DNA from: Barnesiella sp. | GTDB lineage: Bacteria; Bacteroidota; Bacteroidia; Bacteroidales; Muribaculaceae | Assembly (NCBI GenBank): GCA_014800945.1 | Contig: JAAVFD010000019.1 | Location: forward strand, 1 to 64,000 | Direction of reading: 5' to 3' | DNA length: 64,000 nucleotides | In this document: in pieces, positions 48,027-56,036 of the stretch | Layout: each line of letters begins with the position of its first letter | Numbering within the stretch: the stretch's first letter is position 1 | Notes under the pieces: model-generated | Database searches by the model: none | Seen by the model: the letters and a program-made list of their open reading frames with translations, nothing else | Told to the model about the DNA's origin: nothing | Translations under genes and position numbers: made by a program

Positions 48027-48941
48027 TTATTTTTCAGGGGTATAAGCAACCCCGAATAATGCAGAAACGCTATATATACCCATACAGTCAAATCCAAGCT
48101 CTGAATTACCACCGGGATAAACCGTCATTTCAAGATTAGAGATTGCAAAACGTGGATATGGAGTGCCTGCAATGAAAGGTATCAGCCTGTCACACTTAAG
48201 CGAGTAACCACCCTCTACCATTGTCAAATCTATTGAGCCATACTGCTCAATCTTTTCATTATCGAAAGAGCCAAACACCATTGTGCCGAGCGATGGCATA
48301 TTAGCATCAAATGACGGGTCATTGATTTTCAACACAGCCTTCTTCTTATCCGGGTCAATTTCCACTATATAAGTTGACTTTGTAGAAACAAAAGAGTTCT
48401 GTGTAGTTTTGTTCAGGGTCGAAGTAGTACCTTCAAAAACCGATATATAGGGAATTTCAGTAACGGAATACTTACCATCAACTATATATCTTATCGAAAA
48501 ACCACCAATTTCGTCAGACTCGGAATCACCGTCAAAATCTATTTCTTTTTTAGCAAGAGAAACTATCTCAAGATTGGTAAATACCGGAGACGAAGCCTTG
48601 TCGGGAGTCATACGGTCGAGGGTTATACTCTTTGTCTTAGTTGACTCATCCCAACTAAAAGGCACATTACTAAACATATATCCGGCTTCGGGCACGCTCT
48701 CGCTGAAGCGCACACCGCTCATCTCAATATTGGCAGTCTGTTTGTTATCTATAAATGTCACCTTGTAAGATGCACCTTTATACACTTTGCCTATACCGGA
48801 GGCATCTACTACATAGGTAAATGAAGACGAAGATTCAACCTCGCTCTTAACCTCGGGTTCCCCCTCACCGCTATCGCCACAGCTGAACAAAGCAAAGCTC
48901 AATGCACAAGCAGCCAAAACCACATATTTATTCATACTCAT
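48027..48941 (-). CDS. Lipoprotein with two related halves, partner of a TonB receptor
   Basis: A 304-aa lipoprotein with the lipobox ending at C21 (ALFSC) and an acidic, Ser-rich linker after it. The mature part seems to be an internal duplication. The segment around 70-130 (GVRFSESVPEAGYMFSNV ... LDRMTPDKASSPVFTNLEI) aligns with that around 210-275 (DPSFDANMPSLGTMVFGSF ... CDRLIPFIAGTPYPRFAISNLEM). No known domain is recognised. It starts 17 bp after the TonB-dependent receptor stop, so a ligand-binding or cofactor-handling role for that receptor is inferred. M3 (48935) is an alternative start. Confidence 0.75.
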   Translation of the reverse strand: MSMNKYVVLAACALSFALFSCGDSGEGEPEVKSEVESSSSFTYVVDASGIGKVYKGASYKVTFIDNKQTANIEMSGVRFSESVPEAGYMFSNVPFSWDESTKTKSITLDRMTPDKASSPVFTNLEIVSLAKKEIDFDGDSESDEIGGFSIRYIVDGKYSVTEIPYISVFEGTTSTLNKTTQNSFVSTKSTYIVEIDPDKKKAVLKINDPSFDANMPSLGTMVFGSFDNEKIEQYGSIDLTMVEGGYSLKCDRLIPFIAGTPYPRFAISNLEMTVYPGGNSELGFDCMGIYSVSALFGVAYTPEK

Positions 48942-48958
48942 TAATTAATAATATTATA

Positions 48959-51217
48959 TCACATTCTGTTTGTTGCTAAATCAAGCCGCAGAGTCACGCC
49001 CCAAGTCAGGGGCATCCCCCGCTGAAAAAAGGTATTGCCAATAGACTTAAAGCTAAAGACATTATATTTACTATCCGCAAGATTCTTACCCCACAGCTCT
49101 ATAGTAGCGTAGCCTCTTTTAGCAGATACACTCGCGCCAAGCAGTGCGTACGCATTTTGCCTGCGGCTATTCTCCTCGTCCCAGTAAATATTTCCCGCAC
49201 CACGCAAATTGATATTGAATACCATTTCATCAATAAATCTGTTAACCGGATGCGTGTAGGTTACACTCGCAAAAAAGGTATTTGCCGGGGCATAAGGCAC
49301 CCTCTTGTCGGAAAAATCCTGCATTCCGTTAAAAAACTCCTTGAATGTAGCGTGAGTATATCCATAGGACACATTCATCAGCCAGTGCGAAGATGGCAAA
49401 TAGCTCACCTGAAATTCAGCGCCGTAACTCTCCGTCTTGCCTGCGTTAGTAGTAATTCTGCCGGTAGTGGTACCGTCTGGAAATGTTGTAACCTGCTGAT
49501 CTCTGCAATCTATATAAAATAGAGCTACATCAGTAAGCACTTTACCGCCTGCGCACACAATATGTGCTCCTGCTTCATAATTCCAGCTCTTTTCAGGATT
49601 ATACCCTACAATATCGTCAACATCATACTTCATGCCGAGCCCCATGAGACCCATCACTCGCTGCTGAAGCACATCACTGAACATCTGTGTGTTATAGCCG
49701 CCGCTCTTATACCCCTTACCAACTGACACATACACATTACTGCGGGAAGGCATCGGCAAAGCATAACTCACAGACACCTTTGGAAGCACTTCAACAAACG
49801 ATTTATGCATCTTCCCACGGTCATTTATATCAATAGGCTCTTTTGAAAACACTTTTATGTTAGACAGGTCTGTGGCATTATACACCGTGTAGCTGGAATT
49901 GGCACTACTGTGATAGCGCAGACCAACTCGTTCGTAATCAAGCCTTATTCCGGCAGAGAAGTTCCATTTACCTATTTTTAATTCACTTTCATGATACAAT
50001 GCAGCCCCCCACGTTGGCATCGTAAAGCTACTACCAAGCAAAAACTCTTCATCATCCCATTTTATAGGATAATCAGGGTTAATCTCATTGCGCTTCCCTT
50101 CTATCAGTTGACTGATTCCATAGCCCTTGAAAGTAACCGGTGCATTCATTGACGTGTGTTTATAAAAAGCAAAGGCGCCACCGAGCCAGCGGTAGTTTGC
50201 GCCAACACGTCCTCGCGCTATAAAATCCTGAGTCAAAGCCCATTCCTTACGTTTTTGTGTAAGAGTAAAATAATCCTTAGGCAAAAAATCCTGATCAAGG
50301 GTCATATTGTCATCTATATACTGCGCACTCGTTATGCTTGACACACTCCATGAATCACCTCGATATTTCAACGTCAAACCATCAGCAAAACTGTTGCGCT
50401 GGTAAAAGCAGGTATCATTGTAATTAATCTCCCCGCTACCTTCATAGGCGTAGGGATAGCCTCCGGAGCGCGAGATTGTAACCCATGCGGCATTTTCTAA
50501 ACTCAAACGCGAATTTGGCTTCCAGTCCGTTTTCCATCGCAGACTTCCACCCTTATCGCTGTCAGCATGGCAGCCGTTATACTCATTTTTTCTTATCCCT
50601 CCGAAATAGTGGAAATCACCGGATAAAGACATTCCCAAAACCGGAGAAAATTTTCTATAGTGTGACAATGCAGCCCTGTAAAGATTTCCCTTGCCTGCTT
50701 CTGCAAGTACCCTTGTACCCTGATAACTTAGTGGAGAAATAGTATAGATATTAATCAGACCACCCATGGTATTACGCCCGTAAAGAGTGCTTTGGGCACC
50801 GCGGATAATCTCCATTCGGGCTATATCCGGAATATCAAAATCATAATTATCCTTGTTCAGAAACGGCACATTATCAATATTCAGCCCCACAACCGGCTGA
50901 TCTATTCTGGCACCAATGCCGCGCACATATATGCTGGAAGTCATGCGTGAACCATACTGAGGCATATACACATTTGGTGCGAGTTCGCTAACACCACGAA
51001 CACTCGCTATATTTAAGCGCTCTACTTGAGCACGGTTCACTACCGTTCCGGCTACCGGATGGAGTGTCAGATCTGCCGCCTGCTTAATTGCTGTAACAGT
51101 TACCTCTCCTATTGCTTTTTCAAGACGGGTCAGGGTGTCTGTCGGTTCTGATGACCCGGCAAACAGTAATACTGGCACAAAAAATGCCGATACCACAAAA
51201 ATCCTTTTCAAAAGCAA
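48959..51217 (-). CDS. TonB-dependent outer-membrane receptor (non-SusC type)
   Basis: A 752-aa receptor. The signal peptide (about 1-20) is followed by a possible TonB box (EVTVTA) and a plug domain (about 45-155, with MTSSIYVRGIGARI, EIIRGAQSTLYGRNTMGGLINI), then a barrel of about 22 strands. There is no carboxypeptidase-like domain, so it belongs to the siderophore/cobalamin/metal-type group. Ligand unknown. The only plausible starts are TTG codons (51217 or 51211): a TAA lies six codons upstream and no in-frame ATG is near. The last residue is Met, not the usual aromatic. The lipoprotein gene follows. Confidence 0.9.
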   Translation of the reverse strand: MLLKRIFVVSAFFVPVLLFAGSSEPTDTLTRLEKAIGEVTVTAIKQAADLTLHPVAGTVVNRAQVERLNIASVRGVSELAPNVYMPQYGSRMTSSIYVRGIGARIDQPVVGLNIDNVPFLNKDNYDFDIPDIARMEIIRGAQSTLYGRNTMGGLINIYTISPLSYQGTRVLAEAGKGNLYRAALSHYRKFSPVLGMSLSGDFHYFGGIRKNEYNGCHADSDKGGSLRWKTDWKPNSRLSLENAAWVTISRSGGYPYAYEGSGEINYNDTCFYQRNSFADGLTLKYRGDSWSVSSITSAQYIDDNMTLDQDFLPKDYFTLTQKRKEWALTQDFIARGRVGANYRWLGGAFAFYKHTSMNAPVTFKGYGISQLIEGKRNEINPDYPIKWDDEEFLLGSSFTMPTWGAALYHESELKIGKWNFSAGIRLDYERVGLRYHSSANSSYTVYNATDLSNIKVFSKEPIDINDRGKMHKSFVEVLPKVSVSYALPMPSRSNVYVSVGKGYKSGGYNTQMFSDVLQQRVMGLMGLGMKYDVDDIVGYNPEKSWNYEAGAHIVCAGGKVLTDVALFYIDCRDQQVTTFPDGTTTGRITTNAGKTESYGAEFQVSYLPSSHWLMNVSYGYTHATFKEFFNGMQDFSDKRVPYAPANTFFASVTYTHPVNRFIDEMVFNINLRGAGNIYWDEENSRRQNAYALLGASVSAKRGYATIELWGKNLADSKYNVFSFKSIGNTFFQRGMPLTWGVTLRLDLATNRM

Positions 51218-51246
51218 ACCAGCAAGATTACATTAATATAATATAT

Positions 51247-51286
51247 AGGTGTACCCACCTTATACGATGCGTGGTCACACACCCGC
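51247..51286 (-). promoter_or_regulatory. Two small hairpins in the TonB receptor leader
   Basis: Hairpin A at 51247-51260 (5-bp stem, 4-nt loop) and hairpin B at 51269-51286 (3+3 bp with one bulge, 5-nt loop) lie in the predicted 5' leader on the minus strand. An ATG-TAA start-stop pair (51233-51228) sits just before the TTG start. No known riboswitch consensus is recognised. Confidence 0.4.
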
Positions 51287-51298
51287 TCAAAATTCCTG

Positions 51299-51306
51299 CA
51301 AAGATA
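51299..51306 (-). promoter_or_regulatory. Putative -7 box for the TonB receptor gene
   Basis: On the minus strand TATCTTTG fits TAnnTTTG; a start near 51292 would give a leader of about 75 nt holding the two hairpins. Confidence 0.45.
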
Positions 51307-51361
51307 ACCTTTATATATGACATTTTCACACCTACACGCCTATTATTCCCCTTTTTTTCAT

Positions 51362-51369
51362 TATCTTTG
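51362..51369 (+). promoter_or_regulatory. Putative -7 box for glyS
   Basis: TATCTTTG fits TAnnTTTG on the plus strand, 86 bp before the glyS ATG. The leader starts with a perfect 8-bp dyad (51377-51384 with 51405-51412, loop 20 nt). Confidence 0.45.
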
Positions 51370-51455
51370 CCCGCTGAAATCATCACGAACATAATAATTA
51401 GCATGATGATTTTTATTCATAACAGTAAATAAACGGTACTAAATAAATAAGACTC

Positions 51456-53000
51456 ATGGCACAGCAAGAAGACGTGTTCAAGAAAATTGTTTCTCATGCC
51501 AAGGAATATGGCTTTGTTTTCCAGTCAAGCGAAATTTACGATGGTCTCGCCGCAGTTTATGACTATGGACAGAACGGTGTTGAGATGAAAAACAATATCA
51601 AACGCTATTGGTGGGACGCAATGACTCTTCTGCACGAAAACATAGTCGGCATCGACTCAGCTATCTTCATGCACCCTACTATATGGAAAGCATCCGGTCA
51701 TGTCGATGCATTCAACGACCCGCTGATTGACAACCGTGATTCTAAGAAAAGATACCGCGCGGACGTTCTCATTGAAGAGGATCTTGCCAAGCTTGATGAT
51801 AAAATTGAAAAAGAGGTTGCCAAAGCGAAAAAACGCTTCGGTGATTCCTTTGACGAGGATATGTTCCGACAGACAAATCCCAGAGTAATGGAGTACACCA
51901 AGCAGCGCGAGGATCTCCACGAGCGCTTTGCTAAGGCTATGAACGATAACAACCTGGACGAGCTGCGACAGATTATTATCGACCGCGAAATTGTTTGCCC
52001 CATTTCCGGCACTAAGAACTGGACAGAGGTGCGCCAGTTTAACCTTATGTTCAAAACCGAAATGGGAAGCACAGCCGATGGTGCTATGACCGTTTACCTT
52101 CGCCCCGAAACAGCACAGGGTATTTTTGTAAACTACCTAAATGTGCAGAAAACCGGCAGAATGCGGCTTCCTTTCGGTATCGCTCAAATTGGAAAGGCGT
52201 TCCGTAACGAGATTGTAGCTCGCCAGTTCATATTCCGAATGAGAGAGTTTGAACAGATGGAAATGCAATTCTTTGTGCGTCCCGGTCAGGAGCTCGAATG
52301 GTTTGAATACTGGAAGCAATGGAGACTTCGTTGGCACAAGGCACTTGGTCTCGGTGACAGCAAGTACCGTTACCACGACCATGATAAACTCGCACACTAC
52401 GCTAACGCCGCCACTGACATTGAATTTGAAATGCCATTCGGATTCAAGGAGGTTGAAGGTATTCATTCTCGTACCAATTTTGACCTCTCTCAGCACGAAA
52501 AATTCTCAGGAAAAAACATCAAGTACTTTGACCCTGAACTGAACGAAAGCTATACTCCGTATGTCATCGAAACTTCTATCGGAGTTGACCGTATGTTCCT
52601 CTCTGTTCTTTGCTCAAGCTATGAGGAGCAGAAGCTTGAAGGTGGCGACACCAGAGTTGTGCTTCATCTACCTGCAGCACTCGCACCTGTCAAATGTGCG
52701 GTTATGCCACTCGTCAGAAAAGACGGACTACCCGAAAAGGCACAGGAAATTGTAAACGACCTCAAATTTGATTTTGCCACCCGATATGACGAAAAAGACT
52801 CTATTGGAAAACGCTACCGCCGTCAGGATGCTATCGGCACTCCTTTCTGCATAACCGTTGATCATCAAACACTTGAGGATTCTACCGTTACTTTGCGCGA
52901 GCGTGATTCCATGGAGCAGACACGTGTAAATATCGCAGACCTTCACAAGCTTATCCACGACAATGTAAGCCTCACATCTCTCCTTCGCAAACTTGCATAA
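51456..53000 (+). CDS. glyS: Glycyl-tRNA synthetase (dimeric type)
   Basis: Class II synthetase that charges tRNA-Gly. The single-chain, 514-aa form corresponds to the alpha2 type found in eukaryotes, archaea and many bacteria, not the alpha2beta2 type. Motif 2 is FRNEIVARQFIFRMREFEQMEMQFF-like, motif 3 is in SIGVDRMF, and RPETAQGIFVNYLN is the glycine-pocket block. The anticodon domain follows from about 400. lemA begins 13 bp after the stop, so they may be co-transcribed. Confidence 0.96.
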   Translation: MAQQEDVFKKIVSHAKEYGFVFQSSEIYDGLAAVYDYGQNGVEMKNNIKRYWWDAMTLLHENIVGIDSAIFMHPTIWKASGHVDAFNDPLIDNRDSKKRYRADVLIEEDLAKLDDKIEKEVAKAKKRFGDSFDEDMFRQTNPRVMEYTKQREDLHERFAKAMNDNNLDELRQIIIDREIVCPISGTKNWTEVRQFNLMFKTEMGSTADGAMTVYLRPETAQGIFVNYLNVQKTGRMRLPFGIAQIGKAFRNEIVARQFIFRMREFEQMEMQFFVRPGQELEWFEYWKQWRLRWHKALGLGDSKYRYHDHDKLAHYANAATDIEFEMPFGFKEVEGIHSRTNFDLSQHEKFSGKNIKYFDPELNESYTPYVIETSIGVDRMFLSVLCSSYEEQKLEGGDTRVVLHLPAALAPVKCAVMPLVRKDGLPEKAQEIVNDLKFDFATRYDEKDSIGKRYRRQDAIGTPFCITVDHQTLEDSTVTLRERDSMEQTRVNIADLHKLIHDNVSLTSLLRKLA

Positions 53001-53013
53001 ACAATTAACTGAC

Positions 53014-53601
53014 ATGAAATTAATAAACAAAATAATAGTAGCTGCTGCACTTATCATTACAGCTTCATCGCTCACAGGCTGCAACTACAACTCACTCGTT
53101 GAGCAGCAGCAGGCTGTGGACCAGTCATGGGCTGAGGTTGAGAACCAGTACCAGAGAAGAGCAGATCTTATTCCTAATCTCGTAAGCACCGTTAAGGGAT
53201 ATGCGGCTCACGAAAGCTCTACATTTGAAAAGGTTACTCAGGCAAGAGCACAGGCTACTGCAATTAATATTAATGCCGATGACCTTAACGAGGAAACTCT
53301 CGCTAAATTCCAAAAAGCTCAGAGTGAACTCTCTCAGGCACTCAAATCGCTCCTCGCAGTGTCCGAGGCCTATCCTGATCTCAAGGCTAATGAAAACTTC
53401 AAGGACCTCCAGGTGCAGCTCGAAGGAACAGAAAACAGAGTCACCACGGCAAGAGGAAGATACACACAGGCTGTGGCGCAGTACAACACATCTATAAAAA
53501 AATTCCCGACAAACATCTATGCCGGATGGTTTGGATTCACACCCAAGCCTCAGTTCCAGGCTGAAGCCGGAGCCTCATCCGCTCCTAAAGTGGAATTTTA
53601 A
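53014..53601 (+). CDS. lemA: LemA family lipoprotein
   Basis: A 195-aa protein of the LemA family with a lipobox ending at C23 (SLTGC), followed by the alpha-helical bundle QQQAVDQSWAEVENQYQRRADLIPNLV-like and the LQVQLEGTENRVTTARGRY block, then FPTNIYAGWFGF. Function of the family is unknown; it is envelope-associated. I chose the ATG at 53014 because the open frame upstream lacks ATG and overlaps nothing conserved. It lies 13 bp after glyS. Confidence 0.88.
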   Translation: MKLINKIIVAAALIITASSLTGCNYNSLVEQQQAVDQSWAEVENQYQRRADLIPNLVSTVKGYAAHESSTFEKVTQARAQATAININADDLNEETLAKFQKAQSELSQALKSLLAVSEAYPDLKANENFKDLQVQLEGTENRVTTARGRYTQAVAQYNTSIKKFPTNIYAGWFGFTPKPQFQAEAGASSAPKVEF

Positions 53602-53616
53602 CTGCCAATCACGATT

Positions 53617-54171
53617 ATGAAGAAAATACTATTATTTGCTATTCTACTGATATCCTCCGTTATAGCTGTAACATCATGCTCTGATGAAAGCACGTGGGAC
53701 ACCTATAAGGAGTGGAGAGAGACTAACGAACAATTCTATCAGGAACAGAAAGCTCTCAAAAACTCAGACAACACACCGTTCTACACCGAGCTGAGCCCCA
53801 ACTGGCTTCCTAACTCCGGTGTACTCATCCATTACTTCAACGACCGTAGCCTCACAGAGGGTAATCTTGTACCCCTCGTCACAAGTACCGTTGATGTTAA
53901 GTACAAAGGATGGCTCTGCAATGATGTTGCCTTTGATTCATCATACACCACAACAACCTATGGCGATAGCATTTTCCGCACAATGCCTTCACAAACTATT
54001 GTTGGATGGCAAGTTGCGCTAACAAACATGGCTGTTGGCGACAGCGCAAGAATTGTCATTCCCTGGTCGCTTGCTTATGGCACTGAATCAACAGGCTCTA
54101 TACTCCCCTTCTCAGACCTCGTATTCGACATCAAGCTCGTTGACATCTATTCTTACGAGTCCCAGCAATAA
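53617..54171 (+). CDS. FKBP-type peptidyl-prolyl isomerase lipoprotein
   Basis: A 184-aa lipoprotein with the lipobox ending at C21 (AVTSC). A helical linker (about 25-60) precedes an FKBP domain (75-184): VKYKGWL, VAFDSSY, TIVGWQVALTNMAVGDSARIVIPWSLAYG and a final LVFDIKLVDI. The FKBP core residues that form the proline pocket look mostly conserved. It should help fold secreted proteins in the periplasm or at the outer membrane. It lies 15 bp after lemA. Confidence 0.88.
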   Translation: MKKILLFAILLISSVIAVTSCSDESTWDTYKEWRETNEQFYQEQKALKNSDNTPFYTELSPNWLPNSGVLIHYFNDRSLTEGNLVPLVTSTVDVKYKGWLCNDVAFDSSYTTTTYGDSIFRTMPSQTIVGWQVALTNMAVGDSARIVIPWSLAYGTESTGSILPFSDLVFDIKLVDIYSYESQQ

Positions 54172-54215
54172 CTCAACAGCAACGCTTCATATCGCTATAC
54201 TGATACATTCAGAAA

Positions 54216-54605
54216 TCAGTTGGCGGGTACTTCACCGAATCTGTTTGGAGCCGGCTCACTTGGCTGTGCACAGAATATTATAAATATTACTGAGCCTACA
54301 ACAGGCACAAAGTTGATAAAAAACCAGCCTCCGCCTTTACCAACGTCATGGAGGCGTCGCCAGCTTACTGTAAGAATCGGTATGATAGTCGTAATGCCAA
54401 ATACCCAGTCTATGTAATTGAAAATACCCAAGTCGGTAATAAGGTACATAATTCCAAGTGCTGTATTTACAACGAATAAGAAGAGCATAAACCACCAGAA
54501 TTCCGCACGGCTGGCTCTACCGCTGAACTGGGCATACTTACTGAAAACTCTTGCCACCGCATCTTGAAAAGTAAGTGGCGCTACAGGACGAGTGTTAAAA
54601 TCCAT
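54216..54605 (-). CDS. DUF805 family membrane protein
   Basis: A 129-aa membrane protein with three or four helices and the typical DUF805 start FSKYAQFSGRASRAEFWWFMLF, then SWRRLHDVGKGGGWFFINFVPVVG. Function unknown. It converges on the FKBP gene (44-bp gap) and is divergent from the MscS gene. Confidence 0.88.
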   Translation of the reverse strand: MDFNTRPVAPLTFQDAVARVFSKYAQFSGRASRAEFWWFMLFLFVVNTALGIMYLITDLGIFNYIDWVFGITTIIPILTVSWRRLHDVGKGGGWFFINFVPVVGSVIFIIFCAQPSEPAPNRFGEVPAN

Positions 54606-54693
54606 AATCTTTTATTTTATATCTATATACTTATAAACATTGTGGCAGTGTTTTGCGTTCATTAATCAGTTAATAATAATATCTACATTCATC

Positions 54694-56031
54694 ATGAACG
54701 CTCAAATTATTCCATCACATCAGGTAGCGAGTTGGCTACTCACAAATATAAAGCATTTTCTTGATCTAATAGGTCTTGAAAAAGATAAAACCATCGAAGA
54801 GATTATTTATGTGGCAATTATCGTTGGCGGAGCTTTACTGATTGGCTGGCTTATAAGACGCGGAATCCTGTTCACGGCACGCAAGTTCGTGAAAATGCAC
54901 AAAAGCCCCGGAGCTGAACTGTTTCTTAAACAAAAGGTATTGACTAAGTGCAGCCACATTATTCCTCCGCTGGTAATTTTGGCATTACTCCCCTTTGCAT
55001 TTGATTCCAAAAGCACTCTGCTCATTATTTTTGAAAAGGCTATCTATATCTACACAGCGATTGTATTTGCTATCGGACTTAATGCCGTGCTCACTTTTAT
55101 ATGGACAAGAATAGATGAGAAAGAGAATACCAAAAATCTCCCTCTTAAGGGTATCCTCAATATCTGTATCGGCATTGTCTGGATAATTGTGGCGATTGTA
55201 TCTATATCGGTTGTTGTAGGCAAATCACCTGCTATGCTCCTTGCAGGTCTCGGTGTGTTTGCATCGGCACTGATGTTGGTATTCAAGGACACCATTCTCG
55301 GCTTTGTAGCGGGAATTCAGCTTGCCGAAAACGATATGCTTCATGTAGGCGACTGGATCGTCGTGCCGTCCACCATTGCAAACGGTATCGTGGAGGATAT
55401 GTCACTCTCGGCTGTCAAGGTTAGAAACTGGGATAATACTATTGTTACCCTGCCACCATACACACTTATCTCCACCTCATTCCAGAACTGGAGAGGAATG
55501 TCGTCAAGCGGATGGCGTCAGATTGCTCGCTCTGTCATTTTTGATGCCTACTATATCAAAAAATGTGATCAGGAGCTGCTGGAAAGAGTCACAGCTCTTT
55601 ATCCCGAGCTGAAAGGTTTTGTTGAACAGACACAGAAGCGTGGTAAACCAGATTACAACCCCGGACTGGCGGTGGTTAACGGTACTATTGACACCAACCT
55701 CGGACTGTTCCGCGCATATATGTGTCAATACCTTCTCAATCATCCCCTTATCGGCACTGACCAGCAGATTCTCGTGAGGGTGATGACTCCGACCGGACAG
55801 GGTATTCCATTGCAGATATGGTGCTTCACAACCACTGCATGGACAGCTTATGAAGCCGTGCAGAGTGAAATTTTCGAGCACATAGCAGCTGTTTGCACTG
55901 ATTTTGATTTACAGCTGTTCAATTATCCATCCGGTACTGATACTGAGATTATTCAGATGCAGAATCCGGACATACAGAAGAAAATACCCACAGATGTGGC
56001 TGACGCAGCAAACAGTACCACTGCAAATTAA
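54694..56031 (+). CDS. MscS/YbdG-type mechanosensitive ion channel
   Basis: A 445-aa channel with five predicted membrane helices. The pore-lining segment is the Gly/Ala-rich MLLAGLGVFASALMLVFKDTILGF, followed by the Sm-like beta domain with VGDWIVVPS and NWDNTIVTLPPYTLISTSFQNWRGM. It resembles YbdG-type channels. I chose the ATG at 54694; a TTG-started extension adds 18 residues that are not needed. Confidence 0.9.
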   Translation: MNAQIIPSHQVASWLLTNIKHFLDLIGLEKDKTIEEIIYVAIIVGGALLIGWLIRRGILFTARKFVKMHKSPGAELFLKQKVLTKCSHIIPPLVILALLPFAFDSKSTLLIIFEKAIYIYTAIVFAIGLNAVLTFIWTRIDEKENTKNLPLKGILNICIGIVWIIVAIVSISVVVGKSPAMLLAGLGVFASALMLVFKDTILGFVAGIQLAENDMLHVGDWIVVPSTIANGIVEDMSLSAVKVRNWDNTIVTLPPYTLISTSFQNWRGMSSSGWRQIARSVIFDAYYIKKCDQELLERVTALYPELKGFVEQTQKRGKPDYNPGLAVVNGTIDTNLGLFRAYMCQYLLNHPLIGTDQQILVRVMTPTGQGIPLQIWCFTTTAWTAYEAVQSEIFEHIAAVCTDFDLQLFNYPSGTDTEIIQMQNPDIQKKIPTDVADAANSTTAN

Positions 56032-56036
56032 AAAAG

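Noticed and set aside
51218-51300. Cobalamin or other riboswitch upstream of the TonB receptor
   Set aside because: The leader is too short (about 75 nt) and no B12-box or other consensus core is visible.
51370-51455. T-box leader upstream of glyS
   Set aside because: The leader is shorter than 90 nt and has no T-box sequence or specifier stem.
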